64,000 nt of DNA, taken from Synechococcus sp. CC9311 (lineage in GTDB: Bacteria > Cyanobacteriota > Cyanobacteriia > PCC-6307 > Cyanobiaceae). Below the pieces are notes generated by a model that saw only the letters and a program-made list of their open reading frames with translations, did not search any database and was not told where the DNA came from. Shown one piece after another: positions 53,431 to 63,399 of this stretch. Each line of letters starts with the position of its first letter. Position 1 is the first letter of the stretch. Position numbers and translations under genes: made by a program. The stretch lies in the NCBI RefSeq assembly GCF_000014585.1, contig NC_008319.1, positions 558,001 through 622,000 of the forward strand, read 5' to 3'.

Positions 53431-54129
53431 TACGGTTCCAGCCACAAACCAGCCAAGGCGCGTGCGATTCACTGCCGGGAGCTCTTCTCGGAACACGGCG
53501 ATCAGCAGTCCCCCTCCAATAAATGCCGTTGCGATGGCGAGATGGAGGTCGGCCACTGGGTGGAAGAGTGCTGCATGCAACAGGCCCAGGACCAGGGCTG
53601 CGGTTCCGAACCAGCGAGTACGTGTCCGGAAGGTGGCGGGATGACGGGCGGCCATGGTCCGATCGGCTAGGAGAACATGGGCGCAGATGGCAATGGTGAA
53701 CAACACTCCGTAGGCCAACCCGGTGCTGATCAGGGATGGAAGGGAATAGGCGTAGAGGTAGCTGATCGCTGCGAAATTGAGAGTGTGCAGTGAGCTTGCA
53801 ACCCTTCCAGCCTGTCGCTCATGGGTGGCAAGCACGTCAAGGCTGTACGTCAGCATGATTCCCACGAGGGCGATGAGAAATAGCAACGCTTCTGTGATCG
53901 GGGTAGGGGCAAAGGTTTTCATCCCAGGGGCTTCCGAGATGGCTTGGCCATGACTGGCAAGCTCTGGCAATAAGTGCACAAAGACGTAGGCCATTCCTGC
54001 CCCGCCTCCAAAAGAAGCCCAACGCACCTGTTCGCGATCAGGTTGAGTTGCCATCTTGCTTGCGAGCCAATGAGCACTGGCGATCGCCATCACGCAAATA
54101 ATTGAAGAGATCCAGAGCACTGCTGCCAA
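53383..54129 (-). CDS. Membrane protein with ZIP-transporter-like features
   Basis: A protein of 248 aa with about eight spans. FGGGAGMAYVFVHLLPEL and ATAFIGGGLLIAVFREELP recall helix 4 and helix 8 regions of ZIP metal transporters, where His/Glu bind metal. The His-rich loop of true ZIPs is absent. It may be a ZIP-derived protein of other function. Start could be an internal Met after the first span. Confidence 0.5.
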   Translation of the reverse strand: MAAVLWISSIICVMAIASAHWLASKMATQPDREQVRWASFGGGAGMAYVFVHLLPELASHGQAISEAPGMKTFAPTPITEALLFLIALVGIMLTYSLDVLATHERQAGRVASSLHTLNFAAISYLYAYSLPSLISTGLAYGVLFTIAICAHVLLADRTMAARHPATFRTRTRWFGTAALVLGLLHAALFHPVADLHLAIATAFIGGGLLIAVFREELPAVNRTRLGWFVAGTVSMTSLLLLALTHATH

Positions 54130-54375
54130 CGCCTAAAGACTGTTTCAGTGTGGCCTCTTTTCTGAAGCCAAACATTCTTCATGTTGTTGTTGACTCATCG
54201 CGTTAAATTGCGGCATCGAGTAATTGGTTGTTGACGTTTTAATCGGTGGTAATTTGGCTTTTGCGATCAGTAATGTTTTGAATTATGAGGTCAATGTGAA
54301 CTCGGGCACAGGTCGTAGATCTTGTTGCCCCGTCCATGAGCAAAGAGTCAAGTATTTGATCGGAATAGTGCAGTT

Positions 54376-55230
54376 TCAGTGGCCAATTTGTTGCTGCAGG
54401 TTCTCAATTAAAGCCTGGATAGCTGGCTCGTTGGTGTGTTGCGCCAGGACTATCAGGTGTTCGGTGTAGGTGTAGGGCTCGAAGTGTTCATGCACCTTGT
54501 TTGCGATAGGCTGAGCGATTCGCATTTCCGGTGTGAGATAAGCGATTAAAAAGCTTTCACCTGAATGCCTTGATGGCCGAAGATCAGTGCTGTCCTCTCG
54601 GCTGAGATTGCTGGTCATGAGCAACTGATCAAACCACTGTTTGGAGCGGTCGCAACAACTGGCAGGCAGGAAGGGCATCAGTTTCAGCTCCAGATTGCCG
54701 TTCTCCAGGCTCCATTGGAAGCCATCTTCGAGGTCGCCTTGGCTCTCTTTTGTGCGATGCAGCAGCGTGAGGTTAATCGGGCGTTTTTGAAGTTCAAGGA
54801 TGAAGAGATCGTCGCGATCGTCAGGTATCTGCGTTGGTGTGGCCAGGCAAGCATCCAGAACGTGCTCTCTGACTAGAGTGATCGGATCTGTGCAGCTGAA
54901 ATCTGCTCGCGGTGAGTTCATTTTCCAGCCCTTGGGAAGAACGATGCCAGGGCCTTGCTGAAGCCAGAAGGGAGCCTGAAGTCGTAGGCCTCGCTCGAGT
55001 TTGAGTCTCGCCATTTGGTGAACCTGCCGCTCCAGATCCAGAAGTAGGAGCTCCCCCGAAACCAAAAGTTCAGAATTGCTGCGTTTCAGATCGATCCCGA
55101 ATCGTTTGAGGACTTTTTGGTTCCGTCGGGAAATGGTGCTTTGGCTAGTGAAATCAAAATCACCCGCTAGATCGGTGGATCCAAGCCACAGAGTCAGATC
55201 GAGGGCTGTGAGTTGTTCCTCGGTAACCAT
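54376..55230 (-). CDS. Probable helix-turn-helix regulator, 284 aa
   Basis: The N-terminal 80 residues resemble a LysR-like winged helix (DFTSQSTISRRNQKVLKRFGI, ELLVSGELLLLDLERQVHQ), though the first helix is unusual. The rest (about 85-284) has no LysR effector domain signature I can recognise; it has charged strands and two Cys. I call it a putative DNA-binding protein of a picocyanobacterial family. Confidence 0.55.
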   Translation of the reverse strand: MVTEEQLTALDLTLWLGSTDLAGDFDFTSQSTISRRNQKVLKRFGIDLKRSNSELLVSGELLLLDLERQVHQMARLKLERGLRLQAPFWLQQGPGIVLPKGWKMNSPRADFSCTDPITLVREHVLDACLATPTQIPDDRDDLFILELQKRPINLTLLHRTKESQGDLEDGFQWSLENGNLELKLMPFLPASCCDRSKQWFDQLLMTSNLSREDSTDLRPSRHSGESFLIAYLTPEMRIAQPIANKVHEHFEPYTYTEHLIVLAQHTNEPAIQALIENLQQQIGH

Positions 55231-55300
55231 GCAGCCCTGATTGCTAAATCAAGTTTATCTGTTATTTAATACACATCTGCTCATCAGCAAATATATATTT

Positions 55301-55336
55301 ATTAATAAATATCTGTTCATTAATAAATATCTGTTC
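55301..55336. repeat. 18-bp tandem repeat, two perfect copies
   Basis: ATTAATAAATATCTGTTC occurs twice in direct tandem, with a degenerate third unit just to the left (CATCTGCTCATCAGCAAAT). The right copy reaches into the stop codon of the NFU gene. Confidence 0.8.
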
Positions 55337-55580
55337 ATAGAACCTGAACGACTTCGCTCACCTCGGGAATCGATTCGCGCATCTTGCGTTCAATCCCCAT
55401 CTTTAAAGTCATGGTGCTGCTGGGGCAGCTTCCGCAAGCGCCCTGCAGGCGAACTTTTACGACCGGTCCATCGATTTCTACAACTTCTACATTGCCACCG
55501 TCGGCCATTAAGAAGGGTCGTAGTTCATCAAGCACTTTTTCCACGTTCTCGTTTGTGAGGGCCATGGTCTCGGTGCTCAT
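55335..55580 (-). CDS. nfu: NFU-type iron-sulfur scaffold protein
   Basis: A C-terminal-NifU-like protein (81 aa) that carries and delivers Fe-S clusters. It has [16 protein letters not shown] and the cluster-binding CGSCPSS (CxxC). The start used is the ATG at 55,580, preferred over an upstream one adding 15 residues. It is divergent from mqo. In cyanobacteria this small NFU serves photosystem I cluster assembly, which is knowledge of the family and not shown here. Confidence 0.92.
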   Translation of the reverse strand: MSTETMALTNENVEKVLDELRPFLMADGGNVEVVEIDGPVVKVRLQGACGSCPSSTMTLKMGIERKMRESIPEVSEVVQVL

Positions 55581-55664
55581 CGCTCGAACTTCGAATTGAA
55601 GCGATTGTAGGCATTTTGCCGACACTCGGCCTCATAGCCTGTCGACAGCAGATCTGTTCGCCCC

Positions 55665-57134
55665 TTGGACCGCTACGACGTTGTGCTCGTGGGTGCTGGG
55701 ATCATGAGCGCCACCCTTGCAACTCTCCTTCATGAACTCGATCCAGAGTTGCAGTTGTTGGTTGTTGAACGTTTAGAAGCACCAGCTTTAGAAAGCAGCG
55801 CTGCGGGAAATAACGCTGGCACGGGCCATGCCGCCAACTGTGAGCTCAATTACACGCCTCTTCAGGCTGACGGCACGATTTCAACCGAAAAGCCGCTGGC
55901 GATTAATGCGAGTTTTGAAAGCAGCCTCGAGTTTTGGGCGACTCTGTCTGAGCGGGGTCGATTAGATCCGTCTTGTTTCATCCACCGTGTGCCTCACATC
56001 AGTTTTGTGTGGGGTGAGGGAGATGTGGCCTACCTGCGCCAGCGCTATGAGCAGTTGAAGTCACTGCCTGCGTTTGCGGCCATGGATTGGAGCCGCGACG
56101 AGGCTGAGCTGGCGTCGTGGATTCCGCTCGTGATGGCTGGGCGTGATCCTCAAATCGCGGTTGCTGCAACCAGGATTGAACGCGGCACAGACGTGGATTT
56201 CGGGGCTTTGTCTCGCTCCCTGTTTGTTCCCTTGCAAGCGTCGGGGGCCCTTGATCTGGTGTTCGGGACCTCGGTCTCTGATCTCAATCGCCAAGCAGAG
56301 GGGTGGGAGCTGCAATTGCGCGGCCCCTCTGGACGCCGCGTCGTGATGACGCCGTTTGTGTTCCTTGGAGCTGGTGGTGGTGCCCTACCCCTCCTTCAGC
56401 GTTCGGGGATTCCTGAAGCGACTGCTTATGCCGGCTTCCCTGTGAGCGGTCAATGGCTGGTGTGCAATGACCCGGATTTATCGGAGCATCACTTCGCCAA
56501 GGTGTACGGCAAAGCCAAGGTGGGGGCTCCGCCGATGTCAGTGCCCCACCTCGACTCCCGCTGGATTGATGGCCGGCGGTCCCTGTTGTTTGGGCCTTAT
56601 GCCGGGTTTAGCAGCAAGTTTTTGAAGCAGGGGTCCTTGCTGGATCTTCCTCGTTCTGTGCGCTCCTCCAACCTGTTGCCCATGCTTCAAGTTGGGGTGA
56701 ACAACATTCCGCTGGTTCGTTATCTCGTGAATCAACTGCGCCAGAGCAGTGAGGAGCGAATGGAGGCGTTAAAAGCTTTTCTTCCCACCGCTCGCACGGA
56801 AGATTGGACCTTGTCGGTGGCTGGTCAGCGCGTACAGATCATCAAACGCACCTCGGCTGGGGGGCGTTTGCAATTGGGTACCGAAGTGGTGTCAGCCGCT
56901 GATGGGTCGTTGGCTGCACTGCTGGGAGCGTCTCCTGGCGCCAGCACTTCCGTTGAGATCATGTTGGAAATTCTTCAGCGCTGTTTTCCTGATCGCTTGG
57001 CCTCGGAGACGTGGCAGCAGCGCTTGCAAGCGTTATTGCCGAGCTATGGGCAAGATCTCAATGCGAATGGAGAGCTCCTTCAGCGCAGCCGAGATCGCAG
57101 TGATGCACTACTTGGGTTGCAGATTGCGCGCTAA
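55665..57134 (+). CDS. mqo: Malate:quinone oxidoreductase
   Basis: An FAD-dependent, membrane-associated enzyme that oxidises malate to oxaloacetate and reduces quinone (489 aa). It has the dinucleotide-binding [17 protein letters not shown], the [23 protein letters not shown] block, [14 protein letters not shown] and [23 protein letters not shown]. The start is TTG at 55,665. Confidence 0.95.
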   Translation: MDRYDVVLVGAGIMSATLATLLHELDPELQLLVVERLEAPALESSAAGNNAGTGHAANCELNYTPLQADGTISTEKPLAINASFESSLEFWATLSERGRLDPSCFIHRVPHISFVWGEGDVAYLRQRYEQLKSLPAFAAMDWSRDEAELASWIPLVMAGRDPQIAVAATRIERGTDVDFGALSRSLFVPLQASGALDLVFGTSVSDLNRQAEGWELQLRGPSGRRVVMTPFVFLGAGGGALPLLQRSGIPEATAYAGFPVSGQWLVCNDPDLSEHHFAKVYGKAKVGAPPMSVPHLDSRWIDGRRSLLFGPYAGFSSKFLKQGSLLDLPRSVRSSNLLPMLQVGVNNIPLVRYLVNQLRQSSEERMEALKAFLPTARTEDWTLSVAGQRVQIIKRTSAGGRLQLGTEVVSAADGSLAALLGASPGASTSVEIMLEILQRCFPDRLASETWQQRLQALLPSYGQDLNANGELLQRSRDRSDALLGLQIAR

Positions 57135-58271
57135 TTAGGCATAGGCGCGCCCTTGTTGATCGGCGGCTTTGAGAGCGCAGTCCACGGCAGCGGCGCTGAC
57201 TTCAAAGGGTTCGTTGTGGATGGTTTCTCCAGGCATCACTGCACGTTCAGCAATGGTTTGAATGTCTTTGTCGCTATCGGCGTTGACTCCCAATTGGGCC
57301 AAGGTGGTGGGAAGCCCCACGCTTCTGCAGTACTCAAAAATTTCGCAAATTTCGGATTGAGGTTGTCCTTCGAGAACCAACTGGGTGTGGAGGCCCATGG
57401 CCACCTTCTCTCCATGGAGCATGCGGTGACTGCCGGCAATCATGCTGAAGCCGTTGGCAACCGCATGCGCAGCAGCAAGTCCGCCGTTTTCAAAGCCAAG
57501 ACCTGAAAGCAGGTTGTTGGCTTCAACGATGCGTTCCAGTGCTGGGGTCGCAACACCTGCATCCACTGCGGCACAAGCGGCAGGACCGTCGGTTAGCAGG
57601 ATCTCGTGGCAAAGCTTTGCCAGGGCTGTTCCCGATGTCGTGGGCTTGCCCCCTAACTGATTGTTCACGTGGCTCTGGCGCACCGTTCTGGCTTCAAACC
57701 AGGTGGCAAGTGCATCGCCAAGGCCGGCCACGAGCTGTCGTTTAGGAGCCTGCGCGATCACTGTGGTGTCGACGAGCACCAACGCAGGATGGCGGGTATA
57801 GAAGCGATAACTCAGCATCTCCCCTTGCTCCGTGTACAGCACTGAAAGTGCACTGCAAGGGGAATCTGTGCTTGCCAGGGTGGGGGTGATCACCACGGGA
57901 AGTTCCAGCTCGTTCGCGACGGCGCGCGCGGTGTCGGATGCTTTGCCACCACCGGCGCCCACAACTGCTGTGAACGTATGGGTTTTGGCAAGTTCAACAA
58001 GACGATCAATTTCCGCTTCGCTGGATTCCCCTCCAAAGGTTTCAATCACAGGGGTGAGGCCAAGGGGCGGGAGCTCTGCTTGCCAGATGCGGGCTAGGCA
58101 GCGCTGTGCTGTACCGCCAGCAATGAACAACACAGAATCGGCCAGCCCCAATCGTTTTAACTCTCGACCGAGTTCATGCGTTGCCCCTGGACCTTGCACG
58201 TAGCGACCAGGGGACGCCAGCACGGCTAGCGGACGCTGATGAATGCAGCCTTGTTCCAGTGGGTAGGCCAT
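57135..58271 (-). CDS. gldA: Iron-containing glycerol dehydrogenase family enzyme
   Basis: A group III metal-dependent alcohol dehydrogenase (378 aa from the ATG at 58,271). It has VGAGGGKASDTARAVA for NAD binding, TPTLASTDSPCSALSV, and metal ligands in GLGDALATWFEA and the GSHRMLHGEKVAMG loop. It may act on glycerol or a similar diol; glycerol-1-phosphate dehydrogenases are related. The reading frame extends 33 bases upstream. Confidence 0.88.
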   Translation of the reverse strand: MAYPLEQGCIHQRPLAVLASPGRYVQGPGATHELGRELKRLGLADSVLFIAGGTAQRCLARIWQAELPPLGLTPVIETFGGESSEAEIDRLVELAKTHTFTAVVGAGGGKASDTARAVANELELPVVITPTLASTDSPCSALSVLYTEQGEMLSYRFYTRHPALVLVDTTVIAQAPKRQLVAGLGDALATWFEARTVRQSHVNNQLGGKPTTSGTALAKLCHEILLTDGPAACAAVDAGVATPALERIVEANNLLSGLGFENGGLAAAHAVANGFSMIAGSHRMLHGEKVAMGLHTQLVLEGQPQSEICEIFEYCRSVGLPTTLAQLGVNADSDKDIQTIAERAVMPGETIHNEPFEVSAAAVDCALKAADQQGRAYA

Positions 58272-58318
58272 GGGAGCTGGGAGTACCTCCCTCCCGATAG
58301 CCAATGTTCGTGCAGTCG

Positions 58319-58645
58319 TCAGATTGCTTCTGGGTTTGGATCGGGTCGATCGAGTGCGTCACGGCAGCTTTTCGATTCGATCGCATTGTTTTGGCTGAGG
58401 CAATGAGCCGCCCACTGCTTCTTTGTCATGCATTGAGGTGCTATCGCCATGCAAACCATTCCTTTGTGATCCTCAGGAACAAACTGGGTGGTCTGCTCTT
58501 TGAGGGGTGTCCCATCCTTTAGCTGCTGGGGTTGGTGCAGCTCACATGAAAAAGCTGATGTTGCGAAAGGTGCCGCCATGGTCAGGGATGCGGCCACGCT
58601 CAGGGCAGGTTTGATCCATCCAAGGGGGATGTGCGGGAGATCCAT
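58319..58645 (-). CDS. Exported Cys-rich hypothetical protein, 108 aa
   Basis: From the ATG at 58,645: a signal peptide (PALSVAASLTMAAPFATSAFS) then a mature part with five Cys (SCELHQ, VCMAIAPQC, HCLSQ, SCRDAL), suggesting disulfides. The longer upstream frame overlaps the SMR gene and is not protein-like. The family is unknown. It lies directly downstream of the SMR gene, eight bases after its stop. Confidence 0.6.
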   Translation of the reverse strand: MDLPHIPLGWIKPALSVAASLTMAAPFATSAFSCELHQPQQLKDGTPLKEQTTQFVPEDHKGMVCMAIAPQCMTKKQWAAHCLSQNNAIESKSCRDALDRPDPNPEAI

Positions 58646-58653
58646 TGCTGTGT

Positions 58654-58983
58654 TCAGGGATGCTTGCCAGTGAGATTCACGATGATCACCCCAGCTGTGA
58701 TTGTGGCGATTCCCACTAGCTGACCTGGGGAGGGAACTTGCTTGTAGGCAAGCAAGCCAACCAGCACGATGGCGATGATCCCGATTCCACTCCATAGGGC
58801 GTAGGTGATGCCGAGAGGAATGGTCTGCACCACTCGAGAGAGCAACAGCATCGAGGTGGAGTAAGCGGCCAGCACAACGAGTGTGGGAATTGGCCTGCTG
58901 AAACCCTCAGAGAGTTTGAGGCAGGAGGTTCCAATCACTTCGGAACCGATCGCCAGCATTAACAGAATCCAGGGTGCGGGCAT
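58654..58983 (-). CDS. Small multidrug resistance (SMR) efflux protein
   Basis: A four-span protein of 109 aa. ILLMLAIGSEVIGTSCLKLSEGF holds the conserved membrane Glu that couples drug and proton exchange, and TYALWSGIGIIAIVLVG is the second hallmark. It is close to EmrE/QacE; such pumps often export quaternary amines or guanidine-like compounds. Confidence 0.9.
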   Translation of the reverse strand: MPAPWILLMLAIGSEVIGTSCLKLSEGFSRPIPTLVVLAAYSTSMLLLSRVVQTIPLGITYALWSGIGIIAIVLVGLLAYKQVPSPGQLVGIATITAGVIIVNLTGKHP

Positions 58984-59072
58984 GAAGCGTTTCTCTCATC
59001 GAATTGGTGGCGGCTCCTTAGGATTGGCGTACTGCCTACATCAGAAGCCCGAGCCGGGATTTCGCTAACCGC

Positions 59073-60887
59073 ATGACCGACGCTCCCGTCAAAAGGATTC
59101 GCAACTTTTGCATCATTGCCCATATCGACCACGGCAAGTCGACGTTGGCTGACCGTTTGCTGCAAGACACCGGAACTGTGGCTAATCGGGACATGCAAGA
59201 GCAGTTCCTAGACAACATGGAGCTGGAGAGGGAACGGGGGATCACGATCAAGCTCCAAGCCGCACGCATGAAGTACAAGGCGGCGGATGGTGAGGAGTAC
59301 GTGCTCAATCTCATCGACACACCAGGCCATGTGGACTTCTCCTACGAGGTGAGCCGGAGCCTTCAGGCCTGTGAAGGGGCCTTGCTCGTTGTGGATGCAA
59401 GCCAAGGGGTGGAGGCTCAGACCCTGGCCAATGTGTACATGGCACTGGAGAACGATCTCGAGATCATTCCTGTGCTCAACAAGATTGATTTGCCGGGTGC
59501 AGATCCCGATCGCATCAAGGAGGAGATAGAGGCGATCATCGGTTTGGATTGCTCCAATGCGATTCCTTGCTCTGCCAAAACAGGCCTAGGCGTTCCAGAA
59601 ATTCTTCAATCAGTCGTGGACCGCGTTCCACCGCCTGCCGACACGGTGAAAGAGCCCACTAAAGCTCTGATCTTTGATTCCTATTACGACCCTTACCGCG
59701 GAGTGATTGTTTACTTCCGTGTGATGAGCGGAAGCATTAGTCGCAAAGACAAAGTGTTGTTGATGGCGAGCAACAAAACCTATGAACTCGATGAGGTCGG
59801 GATCATGGCTCCGGATGAGAAAAAGGTGGACGAGCTCCATGCCGGAGAGGTGGGTTATCTCGCGGCATCGATCAAGGCCGTGGCTGATGCTCGGGTGGGA
59901 GACACAATTACCTTGCTGAATGAGCCAGCTGATGCACCGCTGCCTGGATATGCGGAAGCCAAGCCGATGGTGTTTTGCGGCTTGTTCCCCACGGAAGCTG
60001 ATCAATACCCGGATTTACGGGAAGCCCTGCACAAATTGCAGCTCTCTGATGCAGCGCTGAAGTTTGAACCTGAAACCAGCAGTGCGATGGGTTTTGGCTT
60101 CCGTTGTGGATTCCTCGGCCTGTTGCACATGGAGATTGTGCAAGAACGCTTGGAACGTGAATACAACTTGGATCTGATAGTTACCGCTCCATCAGTGATT
60201 TATAACGTTAATTTGACCAATGGTGAGCAAATTTTGGTGGATAATCCGGCCACACTTCCGGATCCTCAGCAGCGTGAATCCATTGAGGAGCCGTATGTGC
60301 GTATGGAGATCTATGCCCCTAATGATTTTAATGGAGCGTTAATGGGCTTATGCCAAGAGCGTAGGGGTGAGTATCTCGATATGAAATACATCACGAAGGA
60401 ACGTGTGACCTTGATTTATGAATTGCCCTTAGCGGAAGTGGTAACTGATTTCTTCGATCAAATGAAGACTCGTACCCAGGGATACGCCTCGATGGAGTAC
60501 CACCTGATTGGATATCGCAAGAATGAACTTGTGCGCTTAGATGTGTTGATTAATGCTGAAAGAGCCGATCCCCTCACGACGATCGTGCACCGCGATAAGG
60601 CCTACAACGTGGGCAAGGGCTTAGTTGAAAAGCTCAAGGAATTGATTCCTCGCCAGCAATTTAAAATCCCCTTGCAGGCTTCCATCGGTAGCCGAATCAT
60701 TGCGAGTACGAGTATTAGTGCGATTCGTAAGGATGTGTTGGCCAAGTGCTATGGCGGTGACATTTCGCGCAAGAAGAAACTTTTGAAGAAGCAGGCGAAG
60801 GGTAAGAAAAGGATGAAAGCAATGGGCAAGGTGGATGTGCCGCAGGAGGCCTTCATGGCTGTTCTGAAATTAAATCAAACCCCTTGA
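59073..60887 (+). CDS. lepA: Elongation factor 4 (LepA)
   Basis: A ribosomal back-translocase/GTPase (604 aa). It shows the G1 [36 protein letters not shown] and the C-terminal LepA-specific region ending in [20 protein letters not shown]. It follows the SMR gene divergently. Confidence 0.96.
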   Translation: MTDAPVKRIRNFCIIAHIDHGKSTLADRLLQDTGTVANRDMQEQFLDNMELERERGITIKLQAARMKYKAADGEEYVLNLIDTPGHVDFSYEVSRSLQACEGALLVVDASQGVEAQTLANVYMALENDLEIIPVLNKIDLPGADPDRIKEEIEAIIGLDCSNAIPCSAKTGLGVPEILQSVVDRVPPPADTVKEPTKALIFDSYYDPYRGVIVYFRVMSGSISRKDKVLLMASNKTYELDEVGIMAPDEKKVDELHAGEVGYLAASIKAVADARVGDTITLLNEPADAPLPGYAEAKPMVFCGLFPTEADQYPDLREALHKLQLSDAALKFEPETSSAMGFGFRCGFLGLLHMEIVQERLEREYNLDLIVTAPSVIYNVNLTNGEQILVDNPATLPDPQQRESIEEPYVRMEIYAPNDFNGALMGLCQERRGEYLDMKYITKERVTLIYELPLAEVVTDFFDQMKTRTQGYASMEYHLIGYRKNELVRLDVLINAERADPLTTIVHRDKAYNVGKGLVEKLKELIPRQQFKIPLQASIGSRIIASTSISAIRKDVLAKCYGGDISRKKKLLKKQAKGKKRMKAMGKVDVPQEAFMAVLKLNQTP

Positions 60888-60892
60888 AATGT

Positions 60893-62479
60893 TTATTGTT
60901 GGGCCACTGTGATGTAGTTCTTGTCAATCATTAAGTAGTCTCCAGTGCTGCGATTGGCTAAATCTTTCATCCAGTTTGAGTTTAAGCCAAGTGCGGTTGT
61001 ATTGATAGTTATTTTTTTGCCGCGTTGATCGTTTTTTGAAATGTAATGGTCAACAGTTGAACTGAATTCATCGTTTGTCCATTGCCGACCTTGATGGTTG
61101 GTATTCGGCTCTCCATCGGAGAGGAAATAAAGCGTATCGGTCTCTTCATCATTGAGTGCTGTATCTAATCCATCCCATGGAATGGTGCCGCCCCAGCGTG
61201 TAACGCTTCCATCGTTTAGTGAATGTACAAAAGAAATCGCTGATTGACGTGTTTCAGAATCGTCTAAGGAGATAAGGCCGTCGACAGAAGGCTTCCATCT
61301 CCTGTGGTTGAGATATCCTCTCGAGCTAAAAGATTCAATGTTGATCTTGGTGTTATCAGGTAAACCATTGATGATCATGACTAATTCATTTTGAAGAGAT
61401 TCCATCCGTGTTAGTGCACAGATTTTTCGAGTTGAGATATAGCGGTTGCCGTTCCAATATGTGCGTCGTTGGCCGCGGCCACTGCCCCAAAGAATGCAGG
61501 CACTCATGGATCCTGATCCATCGAGTAAAAAGCGCACACGATTTGAACTAATGTTGCGGAAGAACGCTCCATTTAGGAGTGCTCCTTGCTCGTTGGAGCT
61601 TGCATCTTCGATTTTAGATGCGCGAGAATACATCGCGAAATGAAGGTCGTGTCGGCTAACACTGCGCAAGCCATTTTTGATTTCTAGATAACTTGGATTT
61701 TGTTCTTCTTCGGTTTTTGGACTCACAATTTTTATGAGTTTGCGAGCAGAATCGGTTTCAATGGCGAAGGCGGGTTCCTTTGCAACTCGAGCTGGTGTAC
61801 GTTCGCCGTGGTTCGCAATGACTGCAAAATCTAAATCAAGTTGTTTGACGATGTCATTCAGAGACTTTTCGGTTCCATCGGGATTCACTTGGGAATTACA
61901 AGTGTCTGGGTTGCCCTGACATGGCATCACACCGATATCTTGGAGAATAGGTGCGATATACGTCTCAGCCACTTCGCCGTAGCGTCCATCCATGGTGAGC
62001 GGTGCTCCACAGCGTTCAAGGGCGTAGCCGTTGCCACGGGCACTGGTGCTCAGTCCATAAATCACTGGCCTGTCAAGCTCAGCCATGCGAATGCCGAAGG
62101 CAGGTTGGAAAGCGCGTTTCCTATCAATGGCAATCGCTTCACATTCCTGGATCGAGGACGAATATTGTTGATGATTTAAATCTGTATGGGCTAGCTCAGC
62201 TTTCGGCGTGTCTTTTGTCTTGATCAACAAGTGCAAGCCCCGTTGAACTTCTGATCCCATCAAGCGCAAGCCACCTGAGGCGTTCTGGCGAAGAGATGTT
62301 TTTTCTCCCGTATGGCTGATGATGGACCCGGTTGTCGACAATGCAGCAGCTGAGGCGCTCACGAGAACAGCACTCGCACCAAGCGAGATCACGGCTTCGG
62401 CCATGCCGAATCCGTTTGGACTCCTACGAGCTTTTCGTGCTGCGGTCAATCTTTGAGCAAGGGGCTTGCGCGAAAGCAT
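60893..62479 (-). CDS. Type IV prepilin-like protein carrying a von Willebrand A domain
   Basis: A 528-aa protein from the ATG at 62,479 (a TTG at 62,530 is also open). The N terminus is a 23-residue basic leader ending in G, then FGMAEAVISLGASAVLVSAS: a class III prepilin cleavage site with Glu at +5 and a hydrophobic helix. About 300 residues later a vWA-like domain begins with RVRFLLDGSGSMSACIL (a DxSxS-type MIDAS), with later TRWGGTIPWDGL and YFLSDGEPN. It is probably a minor pilin bearing an adhesive tip domain. Part of a minor-pilin operon. Confidence 0.7.
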   Translation of the reverse strand: MLSRKPLAQRLTAARKARRSPNGFGMAEAVISLGASAVLVSASAAALSTTGSIISHTGEKTSLRQNASGGLRLMGSEVQRGLHLLIKTKDTPKAELAHTDLNHQQYSSSIQECEAIAIDRKRAFQPAFGIRMAELDRPVIYGLSTSARGNGYALERCGAPLTMDGRYGEVAETYIAPILQDIGVMPCQGNPDTCNSQVNPDGTEKSLNDIVKQLDLDFAVIANHGERTPARVAKEPAFAIETDSARKLIKIVSPKTEEEQNPSYLEIKNGLRSVSRHDLHFAMYSRASKIEDASSNEQGALLNGAFFRNISSNRVRFLLDGSGSMSACILWGSGRGQRRTYWNGNRYISTRKICALTRMESLQNELVMIINGLPDNTKINIESFSSRGYLNHRRWKPSVDGLISLDDSETRQSAISFVHSLNDGSVTRWGGTIPWDGLDTALNDEETDTLYFLSDGEPNTNHQGRQWTNDEFSSTVDHYISKNDQRGKKITINTTALGLNSNWMKDLANRSTGDYLMIDKNYITVAQQ

Positions 62480-62607
62480 GAGACGAGTTATGCGCAAAGA
62501 CGACAATCCATTGATAGACGCGTTGCGCAAATGCGGCGATGAACAACCAGCTTTTTTGTGCCACTTTCATGGCTGTCATCTGTGCTCAGGTCTATATGCC
62601 TGAGGCG

Positions 62608-62826
62608 TTAGCTCCCAATTGCCTCTACCGAGTAGCCGTTGCCATTTATCTGTAGGCATTGCGTCAGGCGTCCTGGGCCAGACTCGCTTTGAAGCTTTCC
62701 TTGCACGTTTAGAAGGGTATTCGGCTAGCTGCTATTGGGTTGTTGGCGCTCTAATCCCATCGTTGATGAGGGAAGAGGCCGAATTATTTCAAGTGATCCA
62801 GGGTTGTGGTGCCTGCTCTTTTGTGG
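62608..62826 (-). pseudogene. Decayed duplicate of the adjacent minor-pilin gene
   Basis: The minus strand carries fragments matching the neighbouring pilin (62,827-63,399): an MGLERQQPNSS fragment ending at a stop, then a CLQINGNGY block before a TAA at 62,608 (functional copy: CLHMNGNGY). About 60 central codons of the original are missing and stop codons break the frame. Confidence 0.6.
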
Positions 62827-63399
62827 TTACCCCCATTTGGGTTGGCATGTTTGCGTCGATTGGTTCCAGTTGCCTCGTATCAAGTAGCCATTGCCATTCA
62901 TGTGTAGGCATCGCACCAACAGGTTTGGGTCAGAATCGCTTTGGATCGATTTCAGTAGAAGCGTGAGCGTCTGAGGAGTGGCACTTGTCCCCGGTGGACT
63001 GATGCAAAATTTCGATTCCAGAGATCGTGCTTGCACTGTTTTACTCATGCGACTTCCCTCTAAATTCATGACCCTCAGACGGCTAGAAGGATCTTCTTCG
63101 CTGCAATGATTCAGAGGTTCGGCTTGGCTTCCATCAGGTTGTTGCCGCTCTAATCCCATTGATGATGGAGGCGCCCAATTGTTTGCCTCAAAGCAAATGC
63201 AGTGTGAGAGGCGCTCTTCACGCAAGCGCGTGCGCAGATTAAAAAGGCCTACTTCGACGAGACGCGAGTACTGGTCAACTTCTCCCTGAAGACGTTGACG
63301 ACGAAATGTCGGTAGCATCCAGCTTGCTGTGAGCGCTGCAATCGTCGCGATCACGAGAACCTCCAGCATTGTGAAGCCACCCGACCTTATGCCTCTCAT
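62827..63399 (-). CDS. Minor prepilin (GspH/FimT-like)
   Basis: A protein of 190 aa from the ATG at 63,399, whose start overlaps the stop of the upstream pilin (ATGA). It has the prepilin signature MRGIRSGGFTMLEVLVIATIAALTA (cleavage before Phe, Glu at +5). The rest is a soluble globular part with several Cys (CICFEANN, LNHCSEED, KFCISPP, VRCLHMN, TCQPKWG). Unit with the other two pilin-like genes on this strand. Confidence 0.82.
   Translation of the reverse strand: MRGIRSGGFTMLEVLVIATIAALTASWMLPTFRRQRLQGEVDQYSRLVEVGLFNLRTRLREERLSHCICFEANNWAPPSSMGLERQQPDGSQAEPLNHCSEEDPSSRLRVMNLEGSRMSKTVQARSLESKFCISPPGTSATPQTLTLLLKSIQSDSDPNLLVRCLHMNGNGYLIRGNWNQSTQTCQPKWG

Noticed and set aside
55241-55558. 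105-codon plus-strand frame
   Set aside because: It is antisense to nfu and runs through the AT-rich tandem repeat; the product is low complexity.
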